Notes under the pieces: generated by a model
What the model saw: only the letters and a program-made list of their open reading frames with translations
Databases searched by the model: none
What the model was told of the DNA's origin: nothing
Source of the DNA: Saturnia japonica
Lineage: Eukaryota; Arthropoda; Insecta; Lepidoptera; Saturniidae
Reading direction: 5' to 3'
Length of the DNA stretch: 64,000 bases
Assembly: GCA_033032175.1 (NCBI GenBank)
Contig: CM065322.1
Span: 11,098,001 to 11,162,000 of the forward strand
Shown: in pieces, positions 12,371-25,714 of the stretch
How the letters are laid out: every line of letters starts with the position of its first letter
Position numbering within the stretch: position 1 is the stretch's first letter
Program-made: the position numbers and the translations under genes

Positions 12371-14125
12371 CCAAGATATTAGCTATTTATTAAAGCAAAT
12401 AATAGTATATCTAACATTATTCTACAACCCTTAGAAGCGCAACAGAATGTAGAGCATAAGAAGCTTGTCGCAATCGCAGATTACATCAACCGAAAATATA
12501 AAACTTGGGTTTATAACGGGAAAATATTCTTTACTTGGGTAAACCACGGGACACAGTCAATAGCTAATAAATTTAATCTATATTTATATTTCTCCGAATA
12601 ATTTCGGTAACATGTGATTGCTTCTTGAATATCAAGGACTTCTCAAGACGCTTTGGTTAACGCTTTATTTTCAGGTGCTCTTTTTTATTTAAAGAGATTA
12701 CTCTAGACGATAGATCATTCCATAAATTGTATTACGGTTATATTGAAATTCTAAGCTTTTAATATGTAGCCGTTCTTAATTCTGTCTTAGCAAACTCTGG
12801 TAAAATAGGTAATGATGTACAATATTGAAAAAATCCAATAGACATATAACACCTTTTTTATCTTTGGCTAATAAACAAAACATTATCCTAGATATTTGGA
12901 TTTATCGTAAACAATCTGTGTTTAGAGTAATAAACTAACGTATGAAGCACCTAACAAACTTAACAAGGCCAGTCGGTTTTGTTATAGTAATGTTTTTTCA
13001 TCGACCCAACGAAATAATTATTTAAAGAAGCAATATCTCTTCGGAACTCTCCGTGTAAATCTTAATAAGAAAGTTTTCGTGTTTTCTCCAGGTTTATCAG
13101 GGTATAAGTAAAGGCGACGTCAAAAGTTCTTGATTAGTATCCGACCATACTTTATTGAGTAAATAACATTCTAATTTTTAGATGATTCTTTATTGTATAT
13201 ACAATAATTTTTATCTATTCAGAGCCTGGAAAGGTGATTATTTCTTGAGGTTTATCTCAGACAACAAAGCCAGCTTTATCTCCAGGTGGTACATTTAAAA
13301 GAACATCAATCAATAAGGTTACTAAAATATTCTTTATTCCTGACTAAATCACCAGCAACACAGATATCACAAGTAGACGTAGAAGTGACCTATCTTAAAT
13401 TAAAATCATTTATAAATAAATGATACTCGATTTACTCAGATACCCAAGCCCTTGAGACCACGAATACACTCTTCTTAATCTTAATCGATGTATATATTTC
13501 TATGACAAGGTTTATCTGTCATATTAAACTAACACAAAAATATTTTTATTCAATGCCAAAGACGTGACATATTTTCACTGTCGAAATTATATATTCGAGC
13601 CACTCTAATAAAATCTTTCAGTGTGTTGTTAAAAACTAGTAGAGTGTGACGCCAACAGAGACAATCGCAAATAGCTTTATTCAGGTCAACTTTATATTAA
13701 TATAATTTATGTTTTAAATAAAATAGATGTGTATGTAATGAAATATTTATTTACGACTGAGCTAAATTTCTTAATTTTAAATAAGAACCATAAAAATACT
13801 ACTTGAAATTGATCATTAAATTGCCTCAGTTTATGCATGACGATCTTTGACTGTCATAAGTGGATTAGTTAGTGATGAACTTGACCATTATATCCTTTAT
13901 TTTGAATTTAGGATATTTAGTATGCACTTTTGATTTCACGGACCATCTAAAGTTTGTCGAAGGCTAACCGAATGCCTCTGACTATAGAGAAGCCCTACGG
14001 CTATTTATGTTGCGGACGTTTACGAAAGCAATTATTGCGTCTCTTTTACAGGCTATTCTTTTATATAACGACATACACTACAGTAGCCTACGGAATCTTG
14101 TAACACAATAAGTATCACTAAGTAT

Positions 14126-14281
14126 CACCAGCGCATTGCCAACCTTGAACCTCTCTTCCCCATAGAGCTCTAGAAACTCTACTCACCGCAAGAACAGAAC
14201 ACAATCTGGGATCTTCTATAGAGTGGTACAAGTAAGAGAAACCTCCAAAGAATTTTCTCTATGTTCTACCCGTTTTAAACA
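14126..14281 (+). repeat. Interspersed family H, copy 1
   Basis: GCGCATTGCCAACCTTGAAC, CCCCATAGAGCTCTAGAAAC, TCTACTCACCGCAAGAACAG and GAAACCTCCAAAGAATTTTC align with copies at 24.4 and 52.1 kb. It sits just upstream of the Jockey-type end, but a link is not shown. Confidence 0.55.
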
Positions 14282-14394
14282 AGTGCAAAAGGAAGACACC
14301 AAGTCCGAAATAATCCTACCACTATGTTCCGCATAAGGTTAGGTATCTAATTCAAGATATTCCCACATTAACAAGTAAAACCTCTCTGGATTTT

Positions 14395-14981
14395 TTAATG
14401 AATTCTAAATGTATGCAGACCATCTGATATAGGGCTAAAAGGAAATGAGAAAGTTGATAGTTTAGCCAAGCGAGCGTTAATTGAAGGTTCAGCTATAAGT
14501 ATTCCACCTTATTATTCAGAAGTTTTAGGTAAATTTAAGAGGAAATGTCGTGACATCTGGAAACAATATTTTGATCTAGTTTCAAAAGAAAAAGGAATTT
14601 GGTACCGAACAATGAAATGTCAGCCTCCTCCTGTACCTTGGTTCTTAGAAGCCAATATGGATAGAAATTCTGTTGTTACGGCTTTTAGGTTAAGGTCTAG
14701 ACAAATTCCATCAAGAAAATATGGGTATCTCATTACTCCACCAGTGGTCCAGTGTGGTAAGATGAATGATATCTATCATATCTTGATGGAGTGTTCCAGT
14801 AATTATAATTATAGGATAGTCTTAAACAATAAATATAAAATTAATATATGTGATGTGGGTGTATATTACAGTATTCTGTCAGAACCGACATCGGATACTT
14901 CTAGAATGCTGTGTGGTTCTTTTAAGTTCTCTTGTTAATAAATTAAATCTTCTTCCTGCGAATTTTATATATTCTTATTGA
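14395..14981 (+). mobile_element. Jockey-type retrotransposon RNase H / C-terminal end
   Basis: The plus strand reads SDIGLKGNEKVDSLAKRAL, matching the end of an RNase H domain (usual W-I-P-S-H-x-G-I-x-G-N-E-x-A-D-x-L-A-K). It continues through about 130 residues (CRDIWKQYFDLVSKEKGIWY, then VVTAFRLRSRQIPSRKYGYL) to a zinc-knuckle-like C-x2-(M/D)-x3-Y-H-I-L-M-E-C block. One frameshift near 14932 restores a natural terminus, LVNKLNLLPANFIYSY then TGA at 14979. This is the usual layout of Jockey-group non-LTR ORF2 ends. The 5' side is truncated and the start upstream of 14395 is unclear. Confidence 0.75.
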
Positions 14982-15123
14982 TATGTTTTTTTTTTGTTTT
15001 TAGTTCTTGTTTGTATAAATAATAGGTATAAGTTATGATGGGGCTGACATATCCATAGTAACAATAGTCCCTTAATAAAATTGAGATTACTAAAAAAAAT
15101 GCGAAAACTTCGAACTCCATTTT

Positions 15124-15354
15124 ATGCATATTGCACGCACGAAGGAGTGTGTAATTTGGCATGGTTAAAGTTTATATGAAGAAGGAGTTGAGAAAGTTAT
15201 AATTTATGTATAACATGTTTTACTAATTAAATGATACTGTGAATACTACCCTGACCAGTGCTATTGAACTTAGACCCCCCAAAACATTGACATTGACACA
15301 GTGAAAGTGACGGAAAATGGTATTCATTGTTTACGTTCATACCGCAAATGTAAA
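15124..15354 (-). repeat. Interspersed family Q, copy 2 (minus strand)
   Basis: Reverse complement: TTTACATTTGCGGTATGAAC, GTCAATGTCAATGTTTTGGG, TAAGTTCAATAGCACTGGTC, CAACTCCTTCTTCATATAAA and CTTTAACCATGCC. The 65-codon minus-strand frame here is not supported as a gene. Confidence 0.6.
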
Positions 15355-15924
15355 AAACAGTTATTAGTCTATAATTAGAAAGCCGCGGGTCGAATTTTGA
15401 CAATTGGGATTACTGCTAATAATAATTCACATACAACCCACAGATTTAAGACTTAAATCTGTGATACAGCCTATACTTATGTCTGTAAAAATTCCAAAAA
15501 ATTCAACTGTTTACCAAGAAAATCCTTATAAAGTTATAACTAAAGTTTCACCGATAATTTTAACGTGACCTCGCACATCACCGACGGAGATATAAAAGAA
15601 ATTTAATGTGTTATTGTGTACACGAAACATTTTAGAACATTGGCCTGAAGCCACGACCGAAAAGACGTTCCAAATGCTCAAATATAAAGCTCATGAACGA
15701 ATCTGAGGGCAAAATGTTCATTTTTCATGTAATTTTAGCGCCGACATAGGATTCTTAATTATTTTCATACGAATAATAAGACAAACTAATAAATTGATAA
15801 CAAGGTATTTATTATTAGCTTCTGGCAACGACTTCTGTAATGTTGCAAGCGTTCCAAATACACATCATATAAGTGTCATATATTATACCTAAAAGTTTTT
15901 ACTCTTATCTAATATATATTTATT

Positions 15925-16133
15925 TCGCTGCTTTTATTATTAGTAATTGCCCCGCTCCTAAAGATCATAGCGTGCTGTTAGATATATGTATATGTAGTGT
16001 AGCCTATAACTTTCCACAATAAAATAAGAAATAGGCCATAAAATGCAAAAATAATTTTCAAATCTGACTGGTAGTTGCAGAGATTAGCGCGTTTAAACAA
16101 ACAAACTCTTTTGCCTATATTATTAACAGTATA
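15925..16133 (-). mobile_element. Helitron-like family C, copy 3 (minus strand)
   Basis: The reverse complement reads GTTAATAATATAGGCAAAAG, GTTTGTTTAAACGCGCTAAT, CTCTGCAACTACCAGTCAGA and ends near TTTAGGAGCGGGGCAATTAC. The 3' terminus is missing. Confidence 0.6.
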
Positions 16134-16705
16134 AATTAGACAATCATTAAAGAAAAGTACTTACTAAAAGAGATTTTATTATGTTAAATGTAATTGTAGA
16201 TATTAAATGTTCAAATGTTTTGTCTTCTAGAAAATTTTATTTTGACCGTGGACTCAAAACTCCATATATATAAAAAATATTTATTATAAATCATTAAATA
16301 AAAATTATCTACGGTTAAAGTAATAATACTCAAATGAATAAAATATAGTATTTAATATTTACATAGGTACCTATCCAACTATTATATCGTCCATTAGTAC
16401 CATAAACCCGTGAAAGCATAATCCATCATAACGCATTATGATTGCATTCAATTTATATCCGTATATTACAGTCCCATTGAGCAGAGAATTGCTGAATATG
16501 TGGCAAGGCGCCAGAATGCCATAGAATTTGGGTAGCAACAACGGCCTTCTCGATGTCGATACCGCTTATATTATAGTTTGATTAGCATTACGGATTTAAT
16601 TTTCTTACTCGATAAAATACTACAAAAAGGCGCTAAATATACGGCCTTATAATATCTACGACAACTATTCTTACAGACATTGTAAGTAACCTATTTATTT
16701 CTTTT

Positions 16706-16930
16706 GAAGCAATAATGGGTCAGTGGTAGCATGTACCTACGGACACTGCGTCGATCGATTTAAGTTCAAATCCCTACAAAAAGCCTGATGAACCGTTATG
16801 AGACCATAGTATAGTGGTTGGGAATTTTCAAAGGTCTACCTGGTTTTTAACACCGTCAAGATGAAAATCTGTCGCAAAGCTTCTATACGTGTGTTCAGGC
16901 AGTTGTATTTCAAATCTATTCTATCGCATC
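16706..16930 (+). mobile_element. SINE family B, copy 3 (degraded)
   Basis: Starts GAAGCAATAATGGGTCAGTGG like copy 1, with box B-like AAGTTCAAATCCC, then GAGACCATAGTATAGTGG and AAAATCTGTCGCAAAGC; many substitutions and a deletion around the GGTGAAGG block make it older. Confidence 0.7.
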
Positions 16931-17374
16931 TTAACATATGGCTATGAACCATTGTCTCATCAAAACAAATGTACTATGTGACTATGAGCTCAATCAATGA
17001 AGTTGTTCAGACGTTACACGATCACTAACAGACGCACACAAAATTTTTATATAAAAGATCATTCATGTTCAATGACGTCAGCGTTTGCTAAGGTTTTTTT
17101 AGAAACTTTACCGAAAACAGGATGAGTTTGGTGTGATATGTTATACATATACAAATTATAAGTAAATAATAGGGGTAAAGTCATGATTATTATTGGACAT
17201 AATATGTAATGTAATCTATACTAATATATACAATTAATAAAATTGAAGTATATATTTGTAATGTCAAAATAACAGTTTTTTTCTAAATGCATATGAAAGT
17301 ATATACGATACCTATACTTCTTAATAATATATAATCTTAATAATCGTTATAAACTTTTTTTTTTACTTAACATT

Positions 17375-17505
17375 ATGCACACCTTGCATATACCTTTTCC
17401 TTGCTCCCTTGGAAGACTGGCAGAAAATGCTTTTTAGCATTAAGTCCTCCATTTGTACTTTTTTTTTGTGCAATCAAGAATATAATAATAATAATAATAC
17501 CTATA
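17375..17505 (+). repeat. Non-LTR-type 3' tail, family J copy 1
   Basis: CCTTGGAAGACTGGCAGAAA, ATGCTTTTTAGCATTAAGTC, CTCCATTTGTAC, then GTGCAATCAAGAATATAAT and an (ATA)n run. A stem such as TGCTTTTTAGCA before a simple-sequence tail is typical of retrotransposon 3' UTRs. Confidence 0.5.
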
Positions 17506-17530
17506 ACAAAAAGCCACTTTAAAAAAAAAA

Positions 17531-17853
17531 ATCTGTCTGTTTGTTCCGGGTAATCTCCATAACGGTTGGACCGATTTTGACGGGACTTTCACTGATAGAT
17601 AGCTGATGATATAGGGAGTAACTTAGGCTACTTTTATTTTAAATTAAAAAAAACTACTCATGGTGTATCAATTCGGGGCTTAAATGGCTTATACTGAGTA
17701 AACCATAAGAGATATAGCAAATTAATGTACTGCATAATTATAGGCATTAAACCCACAATAAGCATTTTTGTCTTTAAAATAGCCGGGAGCGGGGGAGTAA
17801 GATTCGCGGGGGCAGTCTGTAGTCCACGTGAGCGAAGCCACGGGCACAGCTAG
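17531..17853 (+). mobile_element. Helitron-like family D, copy 2
   Basis: Co-linear with copy 1: ATCTGTCTGTTTGTTCCG, GGACCGATTTTGACGGGACT, GGTGTATCAATTCGGGGC, CACAATAAGCATTTTTGTCT, end GAAGCCACGGGCACAGCTAG|T. The overlapping 114-codon minus-strand frame is a shadow. Confidence 0.7.
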
Positions 17854-17929
17854 TTCATAATAAAACAGTAGAGAGTTGAAATCTGTAAATTGACGATATT
17901 TGAGTAAAAATACTACGTAGCGTTTAGAA

Positions 17930-18070
17930 CCAAGGACAGAACACATTTCGATAGTTTTTGAAGTTTTTGTCTGTCTATCTATATGTTTGCATGCAAAAAC
18001 TATTGAAACGAATTTAATGAAATTTGGTATAATTGTAATTTGTCTGAAGGTACATTTAGGATGCATTTTT
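17930..18070 (+). repeat. Helitron-like 5' fragment (GTCTGTCTATC type)
   Basis: GTCTGTCTATCTATATGTTTG, AAAAACTATTGAAACGAAT and GATGAAATTTGGTATAATTG-like text resemble the 5' part of common lepidopteran short repeats. No 3' end was found. Confidence 0.4.
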
Positions 18071-21000
18071 ACACATACCTATGGACATTTTTATGGTCTA
18101 TAAATTGCGTTCAGGTTATGTACATGTAAAAAAGCAAAGTATGTATATTTATTATTTATAATATATTTCAAATATTGAGTGAAATAATGTGAAAAGAAAC
18201 CAAATTACTATATCTTTGCAAATTTTTTTTTAATAAACAGTAAATGGAAACGTGTGTATTTTTATTTTCCATGAGTAGGTATCCATCATATATGGTGTTA
18301 TAACTATGGCTTGGTTTAAATTATCATTAAATTAATTTGATATATTTGAATGCCACACTTAAGTAGATTTTCTGTAAGCACTTACATTAATAATAATTTG
18401 AGGTTGGACTTTAATTATTATTTTTAAGTACTTTTAGGTAGATTATAAGGCTAGTTTGAAATGTTTAAAATATTTGATAGTATATATTCGACCTCTACGA
18501 TAGATGGCGTTGCTTTTTCGCTATAAAGATTTTTAATAAATTACACTAAACAAACATACTATAAAACGATATTATTGACTAGAAATGAACGGTTTAAAAA
18601 AATATAACTATTAAATAAACTTAGGTTTTCGTAAGAATTGCAAGTTGCAAACATTTTTATATGCCTTTATGTCTTTTAGATATTATCGGTTAACATTTAA
18701 AATGATTTTAGTTGTGGTATTATAGTAATAAGCGTATACCGGTCAAATACCGTAAGGTGAGATTGAGGTGGGGGGAGATCTATATTTAGCCATACATATT
18801 TGGTCGAGTGGTGACGTGAATCCAGCTCTCCTAGTTAGATCTTACATACCCACTTTACATACAAAATTCGCTACACACAAAACTTTACATGGTTAACGAG
18901 ACTTGCGGCCTGGAAGACACTAGGACTTGAAGTGCCTAAGTTGGTTTAGTTTGTATAAGTGTGCTGTGGATCAAAATTTTCACTAGAAGTAGCCACGACT
19001 CGCGAATAGGTTATTTTTAAGGACCCACCACCAATTCGTTCGCGTTTGCTGGTCGTAAATATGTCGAACATTACCAATAACATATAGATCATACGTCATA
19101 ATGTATTATCACAGATGCTCTTATTGAATGGAAAACCGCTCGGTGGGTTCTGGCACACGGCCAGAGTGATCGTGAACTCCGGAAGGTGATGCAGGTGATG
19201 TCTATAAACATTGCCAAGTGTTAATGAACTTAACGAGCGCGAACACCTAAGATTTACCTGGTGAAATGGTATAGCTTAGATTCCTTTGAAAATACAATAA
19301 CAGGTAAAATTTAAGATCCTCCATGTTATAAAATTACCAAAATTAAGATTACTTTATTTAAATTTATTCCTTAAAATCAACTTTCTATCACCAATTTAAA
19401 AAACTACCCTAAAAGAAAGAATAAATCTCAAAATCTGGCAACATTAACTTCTTACCCTTTATGTGTTACGACACACATAAACCGTCATAAAGGGATGGTT
19501 AGATGTGTGGCGTTCCGGGATCGGCCGGGATTAGTATATGTATATCTAGAATCAAACAGGGTGCTAGGGTATCTGTAACCGACTGGTTCGCAACATCCAT
19601 GCCACATATCAGAGTGATTCGCTTTTGACTTGTCGTGCTTACGGACTCTGGGTTACAATTCAAAGAAAAAATCTCCGGCATCAATTTTGCGCATATTTTT
19701 TACAATTATTTCGAGCAGGAAATATAGCTTATACATTAAAAAAAGATTTAATAGTATACTAAATAGCTGAATTATTATCTAACAAAGTCCGTTATTTCTT
19801 ACTATTTACCTAAAAAACTACAAATCTTCCGTAAAGCAATACTTATTATCTAACAAACGATTGATTCCAAGTCGATATTGTCTTTTCGTATTGTGAACAT
19901 TTCTATAAAGTCTTTACTAATGCATAACATTCCGCTCAGCCTTCCTTTTACGACGTTTTTATAATAAAAATGACTATAAATTTTAAAAAATTTAACACAT
20001 ATAATAATAATTTGTTAATAAAAACTTTTTTTTTCAGTTCCAATTTGTTGCCTAGTATTAATTATTATTCGTTTTTTTTTTTAATTATAATGCATATAAA
20101 TAAAAGCGACCTACGGGTGACATTGGGAGTTCCCAAATCAAACGAAATAAAACAACAAAACATATTTATACTTCTATAAAACAATTTGTTCCCGTGGGCA
20201 GATCGTTTACAAGATACGTATGTACGTACACCTGTCTGCTGTCTCGGGATTTCGGTGACGTCACAGCCCAAGTTTCCCCGTCATCACACCTCTCCGTTCT
20301 TGGCTGATTACTACGTATAGCGGCATGTTTCGATTTTTTTTTAATATTTTAACTATAAATGAATATTGGTATCTTTTTAGTGCGTACAAGTTACAACGTA
20401 ACGTACTTATTTTGTACTCACCACACTTTTAATGTAAAAACTTCTTTTTTTTTTCTTATGTAAGATGAAAAAGTTTACATGTTAAATAATAAGAAATTAA
20501 GTGTAATAATAGCATTGTATGTGTCAATAATTTTTTTCAACTAGTTGTAAGTAATATACATTATATGAACTTATGAATTTTTTTTTTTAAGTATGTAAAC
20601 TACTAGACACAAGATTCATAGGCTAAGAGACCTCATGTCTAAACACGCTTGATTTTAGAATCATAAATTAGAAATCAGAAAATTTTGAATTAGGGTTCTT
20701 ATTTTTTTATGCACCCAACCACATAATTGCTATATACAAGTTTCAAAGTTAAACTCACACTTTATAATGTGTTAAAGTTTTACGCTGAAACTGACTCATG
20801 AAACATAATGTTCTTCTTTTTTCTTAACTTAGCAACTAATTTCCGCAATTGAAGACCATTACCGCCATTATAAAGTGGGTAATTATTTCATTTTACAAAA
20901 TGTCTTATGGTGATTTTAGTGTTTTAACAAAATGGTGACCTAGGATGTCAGAACTTTCCAAGAAGATATTGTGGCATCTCAAAATTAATGGTTCATATTA

Positions 21001-21897
21001 TTATTTCTAATCCACTTAACTTGTTCACAACAACCAAGCTTATTGCATATTATGTCACCTGTTTTACTTAAGGTTAAATAATAATTTAAAATAACAATAT
21101 TTAGCAATGTTCAGTTAAACTAAACCACTAACTTTACTAATCTAGTTCAGTTTCGATTTAATTACGGAAGAATTTACACTATCTGTTTTCGTTCTCGTTC
21201 TTTCTTAATATTATATTAAGCTTTATTTGTTTCTAACGAATGCGAACGTTTGCAAGCTTCTTTAGAAACGTCTATCGTGCGCACCTGCCGCCATCTCGTC
21301 CGACTTGAAGCTAATTAATTAAATCATAAGTGGAACAAGGTCAAAGTTACAGCGATTATTACAGTGACTGATTATCAAACCAACAGGTGTAGGTATTATA
21401 AAACCGGTCCGGATATTATTTCATACAATCTTTGGCCTGAATGTAAAAAGATGAAAATAATGTCAATTAATAGCTAACACACATTACCAAACCATTGATT
21501 TTGTCAATCTGAGGGAAGAATTTTAAGATATTTCGTAAAATTAAAGTTATTTATTAAGTTAAACTTAAACCAACGACTTTTGAAATATATAAATTAATAT
21601 TTTTGAAATGAAACTTCTTAGGCGGCGATTCGATAATTAAGAAGGAAATTTCAAAGACGCATCACGTTTACGCACAAATGGTTACATGAGAGAGAAGATA
21701 GATGCAACGTAGAAAGGAGGAAAAAGAGAGCTATACATCTCCCAATTTAAGAAGTTTCACTTCATTTCTGGACGCGCTATTTTTTTATAGATATTCATGT
21801 TTGCTATATTTGTAGAGTGGTGGGATTATTAAATTCTCATAAATCATAGGTAAAATAACTATAGGTACAGGATGATAGGAGTATTGGAATTGAAGTA
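18071..21897. other. AT-rich sequence, few signals
   Basis: A GC-richer patch at 19480-19690 may be an old repeat. A CRE-like TGACGTCA occurs at 20256-20263 near a palindromic ACGTATGTACGT. Small frames at 19499-20271 are not supported as genes. Confidence 0.5.
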
Positions 21898-22214
21898 TGG
21901 AGGGTAGTGGTAAGGAGAACTATCCTATAAAGGGGATAAATTGAAAAGTGTGCAGCTACATATAAGCAGCAAAATATCTACAATCTAAAAACCCACCAAA
22001 ATGGCGCTAGTGCAGCAAGAGAGAATTATACTTTTTATTGATTTTACAGTTTTTGGAGTGAAAAGTTGTCGAAGTGGGCGAAAATAAAATATTATAACCA
22101 TTCCCGCTATCTTTAAAATTTAAGCACTTGCTACCGTGGTGCCACCCCACTATGACGCTTTTTGATGGACACTTTATCGTAAATAGAGATTGTATTCCTG
22201 GTTTCTACCCTCCA
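21898..22214. mobile_element. Short TA-flanked MITE candidate
   Basis: The inverted ends TGGAGGGTAG (21898-21907) and CTACCCTCCA (22205-22214) are each bounded by TA. Total length is 317 bp with no coding frame. The 10-bp perfect repeat plus partial continuation and the TA duplication suggest a Tc1/mariner-type MITE, but the short arms leave room for chance. Confidence 0.5.
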
Positions 22215-24397
22215 TAAACTGAGGTTTTCAAAGCGGTCAAAAATCAACCCATACTGAAAATACAATTCTAACGAAAACTTAGCCATTGAATTGATGTGTA
22301 AAATGTAAACAAGTATAATTTTTTATACTTTAATTTTTGTTTCTAATTTATTTAATTTTTTATTGCATTCATTATTTAATGCTAACGTTGTTCTATTTTT
22401 TATTGTTTAAGCTCATTCACATTAAACGATTATCGATAACCTTTACTTATTTCATAAGTGAATTGTTAATTTTCTCATTTTCCAGAGTGTATATTGCATT
22501 GATACCTATAGATTATATTTTTATTTTTATTAAAACCAGGCCTCGAAATACCCGCCTCCTTTAGCAAAATACAAAAAAACTATTATATAGTATGGTGTAT
22601 TTAAAGAACATAATTATTTTTCATAAGTTAACCTCCAGTAAGCCATGAGCCCTGTGGCGTTAATAAATAAATACGAGTCTAAAACAATTGATAAAAATAG
22701 GTAGGTATAATTTATACTCGATTTAATCCATCGACCAAAAATTAACCTTCTTATATTTATAAATCACCTAACCTGACCTATGTACTAAATACAGATACAC
22801 TAGATTAAAACCTTGATAAGTCTAAACTAAAATTTGCCAAAAAAATAAACATACACAGAAAAGTGTTTATGTTTATAAAACAACGTTTGAAAAAACCGTA
22901 GACTGCTTTCAAGGTATCCATCTCTCATCTATCAGATATCTAGACTGATTTATTAAAGATCGAATGCAAAGTTATTTTGCGGTTCATCGCGGTATTACGA
23001 TTTATGTCCATAGCGAAAATAGATCTGATATTGCAGTATACCAGATTATTCTAGAAAATATTACAAAATGACTCCACCCACGCTTTTAAATAAAAATAGC
23101 CGATCATGTTTATTAGACAGTTCCACCGCTTCGTAATTAGAGGAATTCCATAGCTCAGTTTTCATTATAAAAATATTCGGATATCTACATGTCTTTATAA
23201 ATAGCTGAAGCATTAACAGTAAGTAATTGCAGAGAATGAATTAATATGTCTATGTAATTTCATGTGATATTCTAAGATATTTCTGAATGTCAGTAATTTT
23301 AACGGCTTAAGATATACGCATTCTAATTATACAAATTGAACACGACGTACCTCGAAACTGGAACGTATACGAATGTTTGAGAATTTGAATTGATCAAATA
23401 TAGAGTTCACACAGACTTTACTTAGATTACAATAATTAGTACAAACGATTATAAAATCACTTCTATATTTATAAATAATCATGCAAATAATTAACACATC
23501 ATTAAAAAAAAATTATAATAACTTCCACGAAAAATCAACTACGGTGTATGACACTGATTTTTTGCGTGTAGGCGCCAAGGGGCAACCGCGACCGGAACAC
23601 GTTTGCCTGTCTCGTGAGTGAAGCTTTGTTATCTGCATTATAATAATAGTGATAATGACATTGCGTTAGGTAAGCCAGGTGTACAAACCTGTGAGGAGTG
23701 TGAGCAGTCGGTTGTCGTAGCGCCGGCGCACCGCACGCCTCCAAGCTTCCAAACTGGCACTACCAAGTTTTTCACGATCGTAGTCGCCGCTAGCTCCGGT
23801 GGCTATTTATAAACGAATCGCTTATAATTTTATTGTTTGCGCAGAAACCTAGCGAAAGCGACAAGTGCTCACGGCGGATGAAACACTTCTAATGCCAGCG
23901 TGAATGTTCCCAGGGCAATTCTCTTACTCCTTAAAGTACGTAATTCCAGCGTCACATTTCGATACAATTCAAGTAACAATTGAAGGAGATCCAAATTATT
24001 AACCTCCATTTACATTCGGTTTGAATTTTATTCAAAAACAAACATACTAAAGTCAACTTCGTTTGCCCGCAGTTCATCATCCAGATCTGTCAAAACAATT
24101 AAAGCAGTACTCAACATATTTTAATAAAAACATTTCTGTCCAAAAAGCTTATTATTTCATTAAGCTTCGAACTTTCGAATTACCTAAAATTTCAGAACAA
24201 CGCCTAGATCATGAATATTTTAATAAAAAAATAGCGAATTTCCCATAGCATAAAGCTTAATGGATACTTTAAATCAATTGCTATGTAAATCATACAACAA
24301 TTTTTATACTACAAAGTTGCAAACAAACTTTTGGGCCGTCTAATGGTTAGCAATTACCGTAGACTATGAACGCTTGTAACGTCCGAGATATCTCTAA
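22215..24397. other. AT-rich sequence, few signals
   Basis: A modestly GC-rich section at 23560-23880 gives opposing short frames on both strands with no domain or splice support. Nothing else was identified. Confidence 0.55.
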
Positions 24398-24590
24398 CTT
24401 GTTGCTGACTTTGAACGCCTTTTCCCTAAGAGCTCTGACAACCTTACTCACTGGCATAACACAATGCAAGGCCATTTAACTGCAATCTTTTATAGAATGG
24501 AAGTATTTCACTAGTCTGTCTGCCACAAGTAAAGAGAAATCTCCAAAAAAAATTCTCTGTGCCCTACCTCTTTTATGACTATGTAACTCC
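24398..24590 (+). repeat. Interspersed family H, copy 2
   Basis: GACTTTGAACGCCTTTTCCC, AAGAGCTCTGACAACCTTAC, TCACTGGCATAACACAATGC, then GAAATCTCCAAAAAAAATTC and TCTGTGCCCTACCTC, co-linear with copy 1. Confidence 0.6.
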
Positions 24591-24714
24591 TTTTATGAAA
24601 ATAAATTTCCTCAACAACTGGTTATTAAACAGCCTAATTAGTTAAAAACTATATTTTGACTTATGTTTAATATAAATGATGGAAGAATAGATTTTGTGAT
24701 ATAGCTAAATGGAG

Positions 24715-24955
24715 TACCACTAGCAGACCAAATTAAGAACGAAGATATAAGTTTGATAGAGGTTGTCACAAACAACAATTGAGGGTATGCTTAATTGGTT
24801 CTGGAACGTACAGTGTATGAGTGATGAAAGAATATACAACTTGATTCTGTGCCGAACTAGAAACAAAAACCTCAAATTAGCAAAAGAGGAAGACAAAAAA
24901 TATAAATATACTATAAGGAAGTGAAAGATGTTTACTAATATTCTATATTATTATT
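24715..24955 (+). mobile_element. Degraded retrotransposon RT C-terminal fossil
   Basis: With several shifts the plus strand resembles an endonuclease-RT tail: an IKNEDIS block (usual I-R-N-E-D-I-R), a W-F-W-N-V-Q-C-M-S-D-E-R block (usual W-F-G-H-V-Q-R-M-x-D-x-R), and a basic RGRQKK-like block before a final KMFTNI. All are short and broken by stops. The order of the three blocks is what argues against chance. Confidence 0.45.
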
Positions 24956-25714
24956 ATTTTATACATAAGTATATCTAACCTAAAAAAAAAAACAAAAATG
25001 CTTTGTAATTTGTGTATCCAATATGATTACTGAACAAATAAAAAAGCCTAAAATGTCATTGAATCTATTTTATAGTTATTTGAAAAATTAAATAATTACA
25101 ACAAAAATAAATTTAACTTCACCATAAACTTTAAACAAAAGTTTAAAATATTCTCATTTAGCTTTGAATTTCATGGTCAAACGAAACTCACGTGACAAAT
25201 TGGCAATTAGCTGTACATAAATGCGTGCCGGTATTTGTAGCAAACAAAATAGTTTTGTACTAAATTAACAACATTGTTTTCAAACTAAAGACTAAAACAA
25301 TAATGTTTAGGCCATAATGTTTTCATTTTAACAAAGCTAATGCATTTTAATACTTGTTGCCAGTCTTGTTTCAAACACCAATGTCACGATCATATCTAAC
25401 AACAAAAATATTAATATATAGACTGTATGTAATACATGACCGGAACTGTTTTTCTTTGCGCTGCTCGAAAATACTTTCAATATGTATCTACACAGTTAAA
25501 AATAAAAAAAGTGATCGAGTTTTTCTCTCTCGAGCTCTTCTCGATTACTGGAATGTTTTAAGTAGTAGTGTTTTATCTTTCATGAGTGTTTTCTTAGTAT
25601 ATAAAATATTTTTTAAATAATAATTTTCATTTGTGTACTTACTTGACTTTTTTACTCTAGTTCGGTAAAATGACTAACTGCCTAGTACCAGATCGAAAAT
25701 ACAGTACAGTGAAA

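Larger units (their letters stand above)
10807..14125. other. AT-rich unique-looking sequence
   Basis: The 102-codon plus-strand frame at 11547-11855 is Leu/Ile/Tyr/Cys-rich, as expected from random AT-rich DNA, and lacks homology that I recognise. A small internal repeat (CGTATACCGTATACATCGTA, about 12133) is present. No gene called. Confidence 0.6.

Noticed and set aside
17722..18066. 114-codon minus-strand frame
   Set aside because: Lies antisense over Helitron-like family D copy 2 and the adjacent repeat fragment.
19570..19590. Shared repeat between 19.57 kb and 62.18 kb (GCGAACCAGTCGG)
   Set aside because: The match is about 15 bp in opposite orientation and does not extend, so no family is claimed.
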